In this document: piece after piece, positions 31,806 to 43,875 of the stretch
Position numbering within the stretch: the first letter of the stretch is position 1
Layout: the number at the start of each line of letters is the position of its first letter
Assembly: GCA_930367215.1 (NCBI GenBank)
Contig: OV884056.1
Coordinates: 122,696,053-122,760,052, forward strand
Length of the DNA stretch: 64,000 bases
Direction: 5' to 3'
Source: Pollenia angustigena
Lineage: Eukaryota; Arthropoda; Insecta; Diptera; Polleniidae
The notes under the pieces: model-generated
What the model saw: the letters and a program-made list of their open reading frames with translations, nothing else
The model's database searches: none
Told to the model about the DNA's origin: nothing
Made by a program: the position numbers and the translations under genes

Positions 31806-33199
31806 GGTTTGTTAAGTACAGCTTGCAATAACATCGATTGCATTCTAAGGATCTCCTGTATCATATAAACTATTGTGTTTGTAAAATTATTAACTGTTTG
31901 TACTAATGTTTTCATGGTTTTTTCTAGACGACTTTTTTTTTTTGGATGGTTTTATGATTTTTAATTTAATTTTTTTTTTTTTTTTTAATTTCCTAAGCTA
32001 ATCCCGCGAAGCTCTATGCTTGTTTGCAGGAAAGAAACCAGAGTCTCTGGCGGGAATCGAACCCGCAACCTCGGCGCTTATAGTTTAGCTCGCTACCAGC
32101 TAGCCTACCGGGGCACTTAAATTAGAAACTGGAGTTTCATCATTACTTGGAGAAGCACCTTGCTTCGGTCCAGCCGACTGCTTGACGATAGTATATACAG
32201 GGCATCCTCTATAATTGGCAGTGTGATTGCCGCCACAGTTGCTACATTTGTTTACATTGGGGTAATTTTTAGACTTATCGCACTGGACTGTACCATGTAA
32301 TTCACCACATACTACGCAAACAGGGGGTAAATAGCAGTATGCCTTTGTATGGCCAAATTCTTGGCAGTTGAGACATTGAACGGGACCATTTCTTTTGTGC
32401 GGCTCCTCTATAGTTATTCCTCTGTAAAGAATATATTTTACATTATAAATTGGATGCGTTACATTTATTTTAAGCTTAACGTCTCCAGGTTCTAACTCCA
32501 CTCGAAATAATGGTTGGGGATTTTTTTTCTCTATTTTTAATATTTGTAACGTTTTTTATTTTAAAGCCTTTCTCTTCCAAAAAAGTTTTAATTTATTCAG
32601 GGTCCACGCACGAGTCTATGCCCTTGATCACTACCTGAAGACCTTTGCTGCTTTTCAGCTGATACGTATAAAAGCTTTTTTTCGAATTTGTTTGTTAGCT
32701 TACGAAAATCATTCTCATGATTAACCTGTATTTTTGTCTCGTTTATATTACCACGCTTTATTGCCGCTACGTAAAACGAATTTTCACCTATTACCGATAT
32801 CACTCTTTTTATTAAATCACTTGAGTTTTGCTCCCTAAGATATATTGGGGGTGGCTTAGAAGATTTTATGACGTTTGGCGCTTCTGAGGATTCGTCCTCA
32901 AGAATTGCAAAACGATTTTGTGAATTTATTCTATCAAAAGATGGTACTTTTGAGGCCGAAGCAACTGCTGAAGAGGTAGGGCTGCGACCCCGTTTAAGCA
33001 CTGTTATATACCTGTCCATACCAACTTGTACTTGAGGCTTTTGACAACTTTTTAATAAAGGGTTCTCCATTGCGTCTGTATTTGAGTTCATGGTATCATT
33101 TCTTACTAAGATTGTTTTTGCCGCCGCGGTAATACTTGCGGGCGCGGCAACACTTGTCCCCAAAGACAGATTAACATTTTTTAATGTATCAATATCCAC
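31802..33199 (-). pseudogene. LINE A ORF1, minus copy, split by a SINE
   Basis: The most complete ORF1 here. It starts MDIDTLKNVNL with a Ser/Pro-rich, probably disordered N-terminal half. The PRE_C2HC region comes after a frameshift near 32,590. The zinc knuckles follow (CLNCQEFGHTKAYC, CVVCGELHG..C, CSNCGGNHT..C). After SNDETPVSN a SINE interrupts, and the C-terminus resumes on its far side (MIQEILRMQSMLLQAVLNKP). Its stop also overlaps the ORF2 start as ATGA. Confidence 0.85.
31971..32115 (-). mobile_element. tRNA-derived SINE, copy 2
   Basis: Head TGCCCCGGTAGGCTAGCTGG, exact B-box match GGTTCGATTCC within GGGTTCGATTCCCGCC, body to TTAGGAAATT, then an A tail (T run 31,971-31,986 on the plus strand). 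It is inserted in LINE A ORF1. A/T-rich flanks make the target duplication ambiguous (AATTTAA-like). Confidence 0.88.
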
Positions 33200-33300
33200 C
33201 GTTTTTTGTGAACACCGAGGGTGAAAGGGAGCGTGTTCGAATAATAGGCTTAGCCGTTAGGTAGTTAATATTGTTTTGTTTTATTTTTTTCAGCATTATT

Positions 33301-33984
33301 TTCGTTTGCCTGAACAGTCACACAAACATTTCTTTCATTTTGCCTTAGCGTTGTTTCACTGTTCTTACTCATGCAAAGAGTTGTTTTTGTTTTTCACCGT
33401 TTGCTGTGCTTTAAATATTTTTATTATTTATTGTATTTTACAACAACACAAAAAAAATAAGAAATTTAAACTTAAATGTTTTTGTTGAGAATATGTATAC
33501 ATACACATGTATGAACATTCATACGTATGTATATATTTTTACTATTTTTCTTTATTTAATTTTATCGTTTTAATTGTTCACTATTATGTTAAATAATTTA
33601 AATAATAAAATATATCATTTATTTTTAAGCGCCCATTCGCTGCTTATATTACAAAATCAAATGTGATTAATTAATAGTTCAAAACGTATGCGGGGTTAAA
33701 AATACACGTATGTATCGCAACAAAGCACAAACCGAACTGAAAATGACAAGTATTATGAAAAAAAAGTTTGACATCCCATACGACTTCATCGTTTTTAAAA
33801 AAAATTTCTAAACAATAATACCTTTCATTGGATCAGGGCTGCATTTTATTTCATGTGTGAGTGTTTATACTTTGTTTGATGGTGTGAACACAAACTGTTA
33901 TGTTAAATAAGATTTTTTGACATTCGCAATAAAACTCATTTGATTTCTATCTCACAAAGTATTAAGACTTGTGAGATAGTGAAA
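33301..33984. other. Probable LINE A 5' leader then unassigned sequence
   Basis: T-rich sequence up to about 33,500 may be the LINE 5' UTR. 33,500-33,984 shows no gene; GTGAGATAGTGAAAACTAG and related short inverted repeats lie near 33,945-33,990. Confidence 0.35.
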
Positions 33985-34058
33985 ACTAGTCTTAATGATG
34001 ATCGAATAATTGGTATTCGTTAGAAAAAAGGGATTTAATTATTTTATTCTATTACTAG
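33985..34058 (+). pseudogene. Polinton ATPase C-terminal scrap
   Basis: AGTCTTAATGATGATCG through AAAGGGATTTAATTATTTTATT aligns with the last ~25 codons of the ATPase at 37,600-37,660, with a stop. The repeat at 34,060-36,955 separates it from Polinton block 2. Confidence 0.6.
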
Positions 34059-34059
34059 C

Positions 34060-36955
34060 ATTTAACCCGCTACTTCGTTAGCGTCTCCTTTTCCTTCGTG
34101 GACATATTTGTATGCCAAAGCTTATTTTTCTAGGTTTAAATTTGTTTAAATTCTAGCATTTAACCCGCTACTTTGTAATCAAGCCTTTTCTTTCATGAAC
34201 ATAGTTATATGCCAAAGTATATGTAAATAGGTTTTAGCAAAATAGTTCCAACATTTTTCATCTCATAGGTTGATATTGATACAGGACTTCGCACCTATAA
34301 TTTTGTGCTTCTAAGTTCAATATAGAAAACTCAAAATTCGTGGAACACAATAGCAAAGTTAGTTTCCCGTATTATCCTTTTTATACTTGTTTCTTCCCAT
34401 TTATGTATTAAAAATTTCAACGTTGTAGTTGGAGCCTATAGTTTAGTACGTTTTTATCATAGGATGAAATTGAACTGAAAAATGTGTTTTATTATCCCAT
34501 ATTGCCCATGAGATATAGTCTCTTGGCGCAATGATGTCCAGAAATGTTGTGTCTCTAATGTACATACAGTGGAAGCGTGACAAAAAGGTTTCAAAATATG
34601 TACAGGTTTTACGCGTTTACTCCCCAAAAGGACCAAATTTCGAAAAAGTACCAGACACCTGTCCTCTTATTTTTTGAATGAACAGCATTAAGTGTTAAAT
34701 TTTTTGTATCTCTTTTAGTTTTCGTATTTTTTAGATAAGCTAGAATGTGATATCATTTTTATTTACCCTTTTACATTCCAAAAAGGCCGTACCTCACAAA
34801 AGTACGAGAAACCTGTCCGTTTATTTTTTATATGAACAATGATAAGTATTCAATTTTTGTATCTCTTTTAACTAAGGAGATATGAGGTTAGCGAATAAGT
34901 GTTAATGTTTTTCATCTCTTTTAGTTTAGGAGGTATGAGGTTAGCAGGATCGTTTGGCGAGAGGCCAGCTCCAGGTCCAAATATCAACCTTTTAGCTTCA
35001 GACGTTTAGGCTCTGCGATGAAAGATAAATCGATGGCGAAAATATCTTTTGAAAAAGTAACAAACATAGGTACAATTTTCATCCCTTAAACGTTCGAATT
35101 TCGAAAAAGTACCAAATATGCATTTGTATTTTTAGATAAGTTACAAATTTTATGAAATTTTTATTTACTTTTAATTAAATCGGCCGATTTTCGTAAAAGT
35201 ACCAGACAATTATTTACTTTTTTTTAGTTATTGCACAAAAATAAATATTAAATTAAAAAAGTACCAGTTTATAAAAAAAAGTACCAGTTAGAGAACGAAA
35301 AAGTACTAAAAAATCCCTCTTACGGATTCTCTTTCACTCAGGACCTTGCATATTTATTTTATGTTTCTAGATACAATAAATGCGGAAATTAAAAAGGAAC
35401 CAGTTAAAGAACACAATAGTAACAAAACACCTCTTACAGATTCTCATTTACTCAGGACCTTGCATGTTTAATTTTATCTTTATGGGTCCAATACTAACGG
35501 AAAATCAAAAAGTACCTGTTAATGAATTGAAAAGTACCAAAAAGTTCCCTCTTATAGATTCTCATCCACTCTTATAGATTCTCATCCACTCAATATTAAC
35601 GAAAATTCAAAAAGAGCCAGTTAAAGAGCAAAAAAATACCAAAAAGCCCTTTTAGAGGTTCTTTTTCACTCAGGACCTTGCATGTATAATTTTATGTTTT
35701 TGGGTGCAATACAACGGAAATGCAAAAAGTACCAGTACAAGAACAAAAAAGTACCGAAACCTTCATTCTTATACATTCTTATTCACTCAGGGCATTGCAT
35801 CTTGAATTTTATGTTTCTAAGTCCAATAATAACGGATATTCAAAAAGTACCAGTTTAAGAACTAAAAAGTACTAATAAGCCCTTTCAAAGATTCTCATAT
35901 TCACTCAGGACCTTGCAGGTTTATTATTATGTTCTTAAAACCAATATTAGAACCCTCTAACAGATTGTCATTCACTCAAGGCCTTGCATGATTAATTTCA
36001 TGTTTCTAGGTCCAATACCAACGGAAAATCAAAAAGTACCAGATAATGAACAAAAAAGTACCAAAAAGTAGCCTCTTATAGATTCTCATCCATTCAGGAC
36101 ATTGCATGTTTAATTTTATTTTTATAGGTCCAATACTAACGGAAATTCAAAAAGTACCAGTTATTGAACAGAAAAGTACCAAAAACTTCCCCTTATGGAT
36201 TCTTATCCACTCATACATTGCATCTTGAATTTTATGTTTCAAGGTCCAATATTAAGGATAATTAAAAATATACCAGTTATAGAACCAAAAAGCTAAAGAA
36301 AAATATCAATTTTCCCGTATTTCCTTTTTTTTTTGTACTATTTTTTCCCCCCACTAAAGTATCAAAAATGTCAGTATTGTAGTGGGAGCCCATAATTAAG
36401 TACGGATATGTCAATGAATGGAGAAAAATGTTTTTTAAAAAAAGTACCAAAATTAGTCACGATTTTCACCCCTAAAATGTTCGAAATTCGAAAAAGTACC
36501 AAAGTCATATTCGTATTTTTTTGATAAGTTTCGAATCTGGTATAAACTTTGTTTCTATGTTTATTAGTTCAAAAGATAGATGGGGTGTCAAAAAAGTACC
36601 AAAATTAAGGTTTTACCCGCTTACTCCCTGACAGGGCCGAATTTCAAAAAAGTACCAGGCACCTGTCCGCTTTGTTTTCTATAGAAAAACGATAGGTATT
36701 AAATTTTTTTGTATCTCTTTTAGTTTTGGAGATATAAGGTTACCGCATAATCCCGTTTTTACCCTTTTTACCCCCTAACCATTCGAATTTCCAAAAATTC
36801 CGTCTTAGTGAATCGATTTGGGGAGTGGCCAATCTCTGGTCCAAATTTCAAGTGTTTAGCTTCAGGCGCTTAGGCTGTGCGATGATGAATCAGTGAGTCA
36901 GTCAGTCAGTAACGTTACAATTTTATACATATATATATATATATATATATATAGA
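34060..36955. repeat. AAAAAGTACCA-rich repeat element inserted in Polinton DNA
   Basis: Begins TTACTAGCATTTAACCCGCT (repeated at 34,155) and ends with GTGAGTCAGTCAGTCAGT (from 36,895) followed by (AT)n at 36,930-36,955. The motif AAAAAGTACCA(A/G) recurs tens of times, with CTCAGGACCTTGCATG and CTTTTAGTTTnGGAGATATnAGGTTA blocks. No ORF is supported. Polinton sequence abuts on both sides, so this is a later insertion of unknown class. Confidence 0.7.
35200..36300. repeat. ~115-125-bp minisatellite
   Basis: About eight to nine degenerate units, each with CACTCAGGACCTTGCATGTTT, TTTTATGTTTCTAGGTCCAATA, ACGGAAATTCAAAAAGTACC and CTCTTAnAGATTCTCAT. Unit boundaries drift and some units are partial. 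Confidence 0.8.
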
Positions 36956-36984
36956 TATAGGTAAGGTTGTATTCATAAAATATA

Positions 36985-37050
36985 TCAAAAAGCTGATCGA
37001 AAGCATATATAAAGCAGATTAGAAGCAGATAAAAAGCTTATCAGCAGAGC
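36985..37050 (+). repeat. CAGATCAAAAG-type repeats before the Polinton ATPase
   Basis: CTGATCGAAAG, CATATATAAAG, CAGATTAGAAG, CAGATAAAAAG in succession, then GCAATATGCGA and AAACGAAACAACTTGTTATTAG, also found next to the block 1 arrays. Confidence 0.75.
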
Positions 37051-37086
37051 AGAGCAATATGCGATTAGTTAAACAAACGAAACAAC

Positions 37087-37660
37087 TTGTTATTAGAAAT
37101 GCTGATGATGAAAAAGAAAAAAGCTAAAATTATACACAGCACACTATTACCAAACTCAATAAGAGCGCTAATTGTTGAACCATTAAACTGTGGTAAGACT
37201 AATGTAATGATTAGTCTTATAGAAAGTCCCAATGGTCTTTGTTTCAAAAACATATACATATATTCAAAATCTATTTACATTCACGGAAAATTAAAAAGTT
37301 TCAAGTCCAGCGAATGCAAATCCACACTCTATAATAACATTTGATGATTTAATTTGTGGTAAACAAGACACTGTAAGAGATTACTTTTGTATGGGTAGAC
37401 ATAAACATACAGATTGTTTCCATTTATGTCAAACATATACGAAACTTCCAAAACATTTGATACGTGATAATGCAAATATGAGTATAATATTTAAACAAGA
37501 TGAAATGAATTTAAAGCTTGCTATCGGTGATATGTCATTTAAACAGTTTATAACAATTTGTAAGGAATGTTGGAAAGATAATTATGGTTTTGTTGTTGTC
37601 AGTAAGGAAGGTCCAATTAATGGCGGTCGTTATAGAAAGGGATTTAATAATTTTATTTAA
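37087..37660 (+). pseudogene. Polinton genome-packaging ATPase (FtsK/HerA type), frameshifted
   Basis: A pump that would thread element DNA into a capsid. Walker A lies in the first half (VEPLNCGKTNVMISL; the usual first Gly of the P-loop is Glu). Walker B follows as IITFDDL after a frameshift near 37,320. The second half has HLCQTYTKLPKHLIRDNAN and ends GGRYRKGFNNFI. The length (about 190 codons) is short for the family, so the N-terminus or middle may be reduced. Repeat arrays flank it on both sides. Confidence 0.82.
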
Positions 37661-37683
37661 TTATAAGTAAGATTTTGTATAAA

Positions 37684-37768
37684 ACAGATCGAAAGCAGAT
37701 CGAAAGCAGATCAAAAGCAGATACAAAGCAGATCAGACGCAGATCAAAAGCGGATATAAAGCAGATCG
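37684..37768 (+). repeat. CAGATCAAAAG-type repeats after the Polinton ATPase
   Basis: Eight near-perfect 11-bp units in register: CAGATCGAAAG x2, CAGATCAAAAG, CAGATACAAAG, CAGATCAGACG, CAGATCAAAAG, CGGATATAAAG, CAGATCG. Confidence 0.88.
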
Positions 37769-37806
37769 TTTATAATTTAAAATTCAAACACATGCATACA
37801 ACAATC

Positions 37807-38338
37807 ATGAGTAAAAATAATGAATTGTTAAAAGATACTGTTGAACCCAGAGCGGTATAAAAGGAAAAATTTAAAAATATTAAACTTAATAAAATATAGA
37901 AAGTCAATATGTTAGAAGAAACCTTTAAGCCTATAACAAAACCTTTAAAACATATAATAAAAAAACTTGGTAAGACAAAAAAAATCTTCTGGAGCAGTAC
38001 GATCGCCATCATATCAATCACTATATACACCATCATCTTCATCACTATATAGATCTAATTTAAATCATAATCTTTCTTATATGGATTATGGTGATGATGA
38101 TGATAATAACGTTGCTGGTTTTAATGAAGAAAAAAGATCTAATTCCAATATGGTTTATGATGACGATGATATTGATAATGTAGAATGTAATGTTTGGTGA
38201 GGTTAAATGAAGAAAATAAATCTAATAACGATATGGATTATGGTGATGATGATGATATTGATAATAACGCAGCTGGTTTTAATGAAGAAAGTAGATATAA
38301 TTCCAATATGGATTATGATGATGATATTGATAATGTAC
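37807..38338 (+). pseudogene. Polinton helical/acidic-repeat gene, broken and split by insertions
   Basis: Starts MSKNNELLKDTVEPRAV. In-frame TAA and TAG codons follow before LEETFKPITKPLKHIIKK, a string I associate with a conserved Polinton virion-region gene. After a frameshift it turns into Ser/Tyr-rich then acidic repeats (GDDDDNNVAGFNEEKRSNSN and related units). The unit continues after the hAT element (40,268-40,288) and again right of the BEL element (60,968-61,016), so both inserted into this gene. Function unknown. Confidence 0.62.
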
Positions 38339-40267
38339 CAGGCGCGGATCCAGCTTGAGCCTTAGTGGGAGGACATTTTTTATGATACAAAAAAAAATTT
38401 GTTTTTAAAAGTTAATTAAAAGCAATTTGTGTATATTATATTAAAAAAACTCAACAATAAGGTTAAATAAAATATTCAATATAAATTAAAATAAACTAAT
38501 CTTTTTAAATAAGCAATTTATGATTTCCTTGTGAGGCAAATTTAGATAGTACAGTCTATGTTCAGTTTGCCATTGTTGATCCGAGCCATGTTTTTATTCG
38601 ACGAAGGGTAGGAAATGACCTCTCGCTCGTAGCATTACTTCCGAGCATTGAAACGAAAATTTGAAATATTTTTCTTAGATTTGGGTAGATATCTTCATCA
38701 CAGTTTATTAAAGCATTTACAACGTTATCTGATAGATTTTCAGATAATTTCCATGTTTGTTGCCAATGCTACAGTTCAGCCTCAAGTTTAGATGTTAGTA
38801 AGTGTTTATCTCGAGTTGTGGTTTTAAAAGTTTTATATCTGTATATGACTTGATTACACTTTGAGTAGAAGTTTTGGTATGTTCAATACATTAAAGATAT
38901 CTATTGGAAAGGTGTTTTGAGATCTTCTAAAATAAATCCAATAAGAGAATGAAACCTATAACTCGGTAGAAATCTTCAACATTTTGGATGTAATTATTTC
39001 GTTCAAATCTTGTTTTTTAGGTTGGAACCTCGATTTGAACGCAAATAACTTTGACTTTTTTAAAAATCACTTAAAATTGTTCTTCGGCTTTATTTATTTT
39101 TTCTTCAAGGCACATGATTAAAGTTTTGATAAGGCTTGATCCTTTTTGAAGACCTATATCGTGCTTTTGTAAAATGATACTAAGCGGCTGTGTTACAATA
39201 AGTATCACACTTAATATGTTTATTCCGCAAATAAATTCAAAAGTTCTAAGTGAGTTCCTTAATATAAGGCTCTTGATGAAGTATCTCTACCTTTCCACTC
39301 AGATATGTTTTCCAAAGCTTCTACTATATGATGTACACTTGTTGCAAAGTGTAAAGCTGAGTCGTGACGGTCCACCCATCTTGTCTCGCATAATGTAGAG
39401 AGTTTGGCCCCCAAATACTTTAGTAAAAACGTGTTTTGCCTGATTTACGGGAAATAGCAAGGCGTTTGTTTCGCATTTGTCGCGGTTTCCAGAATTTTTA
39501 AACAGCTCCATTTTCTGCTGACGTCAAACGACACCCATCAGTTTCAACTCCTATACAGTTTTTTAGGTCAAGACTAAAATTTGTCAAAGTTTTAAGAACT
39601 GTTGATGATAGTGCCATCGCATCAATTGACACATCAGCGTCATAATCAATATCCTGTGAAGGCTCTTCAAATGCTTTTACAACAAAGCCAAAACAATTCT
39701 TCCCTAACAACTTTTTGTTGTATGTTGAAATATTTTAAAGATAAGGAAATCTGGCTTTTCCCCGACAAATCCTTGCGTTCGTCAAAAATGATCAAATAGG
39801 AATTTTTTTCATATAACTCATATATATGTATGTACATAAATATTACAAATACTAAGGCTTTTTAATAATTCAACCGCACGCATTATCAAGTTAAACGTTT
39901 ACTCTTTGGTTATACATAGATGGCACCTGCTGGGATTGAATGTAGAATAATAAGTATTTGAATACATTAAACTAGATGTTTCATTGAAAATATCTAATAA
40001 ATAAATATTAGGGTGAAGATTTGGATACTTATTGAAAATTTGGTTAGAGATTCAATAAAAAAACAAAAAAAATACTTATTGAAAATTTCGTTAGAGATTC
40101 AATAAAAAAAAACAAAAAAAAAACTTTGCTGGGATTTCCAAAAATTGTGTACATTAAAAAAAGATAATATTAATGGGTATTCTTGTATTATCGAAATAAA
40201 CAAAACATATTTTTATAATTTACGGGGGGAAATTTCCTTATTTCTCCCCCTCCTGAATCTGCGCCTG
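38339..40267 (-). mobile_element. hAT transposon with 8-bp target duplication
   Basis: Ends CAGGCGCGGATCCAG and (complement) CAGGCGCAGATTCAG are imperfect inverted repeats. TAATGTAC flanks both sides exactly (38,331-38,338 and 40,268-40,275), the size typical of hAT insertions. It sits in the acidic Polinton gene. Transposase remnants run on the minus strand. Confidence 0.93.
38540..39710 (-). pseudogene. hAT transposase (ZMYM1/DUF4371-like), decayed
   Basis: Fragments in order on the minus strand: LKNCIGVETDGCRLTSAENG (RNase H-fold core, near 39,510-39,570), a CNKCTSYSRSF segment (39,299-39,511), and the dimerisation motif SMLGSNATSERSFPTLRRIK near 38,590-38,660. Many stops and frameshifts lie between. 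The C-terminal ERSF..LRRIKTWL is the hAT hallmark. Confidence 0.8.
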
Positions 40268-40288
40268 TAATGTACCTAGTATGATGAG

Positions 40289-40866
40289 TGTTAAGAACGC
40301 ACATCCATACACCTATTCATTTATTTATTTGCTACTTTTAAGAACACACATTTATATCAAATTACCCAATGTTTTAATTTCGTCAATTGCATACACAGCA
40401 TTTCAAGTTCATTAACCATTGTTCATAATTTGTTTACTAATAAAGTTCAGTTACACTAGTTTACAAGTTATTTTGTTAATTGTAATTGTACCTCAAGTTC
40501 ATTGTCTTTAAAATTATTTATTTTCATTAATTTGTTGTTTGTTATTATTTATTCTTACTTAACATTTTCTTCTAGTTCATTGCTTTCTGTTTGTTATTTG
40601 GAACAATATAAAATTAATATATCTAGCAATTTAGTATTTTGTCAACTTAACATTTTTAGTTTTTAATTTTAGTATAAATATCGTAATAAAATTCTTAAAC
40701 ATGGTCATTAAGATCAAGTACATCAAACTACTGCATTTTTTATTGACCAGCCCTCTCTTCAAGTTCCAAGTGCTTAAAGAGTAACTAAAAAATAAACAAA
40801 TTAGTGTCAGATCAAATTTATGTGTTTGATCTGAGTTTACACTAATAAATTCAACATTAAGTAACA
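40289..40866 (+). repeat. 5' LTR of the roo-like BEL element
   Basis: TGTTAAGAAC...AAGTAACA. Contains TATAAATA at 40,673-40,680 and AATAAA near 40,440 and 40,853. The downstream leader has two copies of TGGTGACCAAATT/CATCAG (41,026; 41,089). I cannot match the sequence after the LTR to a tRNA with confidence. Confidence 0.88.
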
Positions 40867-41160
40867 TTTTAATGACCCCAGTTTTGGTTTTTTTTTTTGT
40901 ATTAAATTTTCGAGTTTCCCCCCACCAGCGGTAAGGGACTCTTAAAGTACAAAAAAGCACCTTTTGAACACGCAACCACATCATCAGGACAGCAGTCCAT
41001 TCAACAGACACTAGTTCAATAATTGGTGACCAAATTCATCAGTCCAGCAATTTTGATTGGAGCATATACAACAGGCACCATAACACTGGTGACCAAATCA
41101 TCAGTTCCTCGATTTTAATCAACAAATCGGAATAACAACAGACAAAATCTACCATATACA

Positions 41161-43579
41161 ATGGAGACGGCGGAACAATTATTGGATGCCCTACAAAAAA
41201 CTGGCGAATCAATTCAATCGATAGTCCGAAACTTCAAAAGGATTCTGATTCAAAAAGCATTAGGAGAATCCCATGCAATGGCCTACAACAGGTTTATGGG
41301 ATTAGAGCGTCGACTCCTAAAAAATGAAGATATTCGAACGCAATATATAAAGTTCATGCGAGAGTACAAGGAACTAGGACACATGCAAAAGGTAAACATT
41401 GATAGAGTGTCAAATCCAAAATACTTCATCCCGCACCATAGTGTATTGAAACGAAATTAAGAGTAGTATTTGACGCGTCAGCAAATACATCTTCAGGCCT
41501 TTCGTTGAATGATCTAATGTATACGGGGCCAACTTTCGATTGCCAAAGTTTGTATTCACCACAGACATTGAAAAAATGTACAGACAAATACAACTTGATC
41601 CCGATACACAACAATATCAACTAATAATTTGGAGAGAAGACCCAGGGTTGCCGATCAGCTATTACAAGCTTAAGACTGTCACTTATGGGACTCGAGCAGC
41701 ACCTTATCTCGCCACTAGATGTTTAACAAAAATCGCTGATGAAATCCTTATAAATTATCCGTTCGGTGCTCACATGCTTAAAAATAACTTTTACGTTGAT
41801 GACGGCCTTGGTGGTTCCGACAGTCTCAACATCGCACTTGAGACACAAAAGGAACTTATAACAATTCTGAAAATGCATGGGTTCAATCTGAAAAAGTGGT
41901 GTGCAAATCATCCACACCTGTTGAAGAACATTCCACCCGGTGATCAGGAGGTAGATCAATAGCAACAACACCAACACCATAAAAACATTAGGATTGTCAT
42001 GGCTGCCTAAGACAGACCAATTTTGCGTCAAGGTAAAAATAAATCATTTACAGACTGTCTCAAAGCGTACAGCAACTTCAGATCTGGCAAAACTGTTTGA
42101 TCCTCTTGGACTACTAGCACCTGTAGTTGTCAAGGCAAAGATGTTTATTCAAAAGTTATGGCAATTGAAGTTAGATTGGGATGATTCATTGCCTGAGGAC
42201 CTTCAAGGAATATGGACAAAATTCAGAAATGAATTAGACAGTTTGAACAACTTCAAGATTCCTCGACACATATTTAAGGGGAACCTCCCAGCAAAAACAA
42301 AGCTGCATATATTCTCAGATGCCTCTGAAAGGGCCTTTGGTGCAGTTGCATATATCCGAGCTACTTTGAATGATAAAAGAGTTATTGTACAACTCCTTTG
42401 TGCCAAAACACGGGTTGCTCCATTAAAACAACAAACGTTACCTCGACTAGAGTTATGTGCTGCAGTCATGGCTGCTCAACTTGTGCATAGAATCAAAACA
42501 GATCTCCAGATTAAAAATCTACCTATATTTTTATGGACTGATTCCGAAATAGTGCTATCTTGGATCAACGCCCAATCTTTTTGTACCATACTTTTGTAGC
42601 CAATCGAGTCTCCGAAATTCAATCATTGACGTTGCCCGATCAATGGCGCCACGTCAGATCAAAGGACAACCTAGCTGATATATTGTCCAGGGGTTTACCA
42701 GCACATAAACTCTCTGAATGCAATTTATGGTTTTATGGACCATTGTTTCTCCATGGACAAGAAGAAATGTGGCCACCCAAGTTCATGCAACAACTTCAAA
42801 TCCCAAATGACACCGAGAAAAAAAAGACAACTGCCATTTCAGCAATCAATGTTGCCAGCAATGATTTCGTATACAAAATTTCACATAAAAACTCCTTCAG
42901 AACTCTACAACGAGTACTGGGATATACTCTCAGATTCATCAGAAATTCGAGAAAGACAAAAGAAGAACGACCAACATTTAAATCATTAACTCCTGCTGAA
43001 CTAGACGAAGCATTGGCTTTGATCATTAAAACCATTCAGATGTCTGACTTTTCACCAGAAATCAACCAGCTTCAAACAAATAAGGAAATTGAATAGATGA
43101 ATCAAACACTTTGCGAGTTGGAGGACGATTAGAGGCGTCATTATTACACTACGACACGAAACATCCAATGCTGATTCCATATAATGATCCCCTTGTGAAA
43201 CTTTTATTTACAATGGTTCACGAGGAAAACAAACATTGTGGACCACAAGCACTATTGAGCATAGTACGACAACGATTTTGGCCAATAAAGGGCAAAATTA
43301 TGGCACGATCAACCGTTCAGAAATGCGTTAAATGTGCCAGGGCACAACCACAGCTATGTCAACAAATTATGGGCAATCTTCCTCAAACTAGAGTTACTCC
43401 AGCACGCCCTTTTATCAACGCAGGTGTTGATTATTGCGGGCCATTCTGGATCCATTATAAAATCAAAGGGAAGAAACCGACAAAAGCATATATAGCTGTT
43501 TTATGTTGCTTTGCGACAAAGGCGGAGCATTCATCGGTGCATTAAAACGCTTTATCAGTCTTTGGGGTCGCTGTCAGCA
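41161..43579 (+). pseudogene. roo-like BEL gag-pol, deleted and frameshifted (part 1)
   Basis: Starts with a gag-like METAEQLLDALQKTGE and jumps after ~25 codons into the RT (MAYNRFMGLERRLL), so most of gag and all of the protease are missing. RT motifs: LRVVFDAS, TTDIEKMYRQI, TVTYGTRAAPYLATRC and the catalytic FYVDDGLGG. RNase H starts LHIFSDASERAFGA with WTDSEIVLSWI. The linker DNLADILSRG leads to the integrase zinc finger (H..H, KCVKCARAQ) and the first catalytic Asp (GVDYCGPF). Frameshifts lie near 41,455, 41,960, 42,590, 43,096 and 43,515. Insertion of the errantivirus ends it. Confidence 0.88.
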
Positions 43580-43583
43580 TATA

Positions 43584-43875
43584 AGTTAAAGCATAACACA
43601 TTGCAACTGCCATACACGAGCCGCAACGTCAGCACTAACATTCCAGCGGTGTCTTATTACGCATGCCGAGAACAAGTAAATAGAATTGTTCCCACAGTAT
43701 CAAGCAAGCGCGTGGACTACGTCAGCATTTTATTATTAAGATTAATACCTGTTAAGTTATGTGTTAATAATTTAGTTTTTAGTTTGGTTTTTTGGTTGAA
43801 TAAAATAAGACGTATTGCTAAAAGCAATACGCAACCTTTTTTTAAAAAATAAAATTAACTTGATTTTTATTAATT
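43584..43875 (+). repeat. 5' LTR of the errantivirus
   Basis: Starts AGTTAAAGCATAACACATTG and ends TTTTATTAATT, sharing its last T with the primer-binding site. CGTATTGCTAAAAGCAATACG forms a hairpin at about 43,812-43,832. Confidence 0.92.

Larger units (their letters stand above)
29044..33300 (-). mobile_element. LINE A, long copy on the minus strand
   Basis: 3' UTR (29,044-29,172), ORF2 and ORF1 with a 5' UTR above 33,199. Its 3' UTR matches that of the plus copy (TTAGGTTAAGATTT.. in sense) but stops before the A tail. Over ORF2 the two copies are similar but clearly not identical. The exact 5' end is not visible. Confidence 0.88.

Noticed and set aside
35200..36300. Regular ~120-bp repeats as a CRISPR or structured array
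   Set aside because: Units are contiguous and degenerate with no spacer class; a minisatellite explains them.
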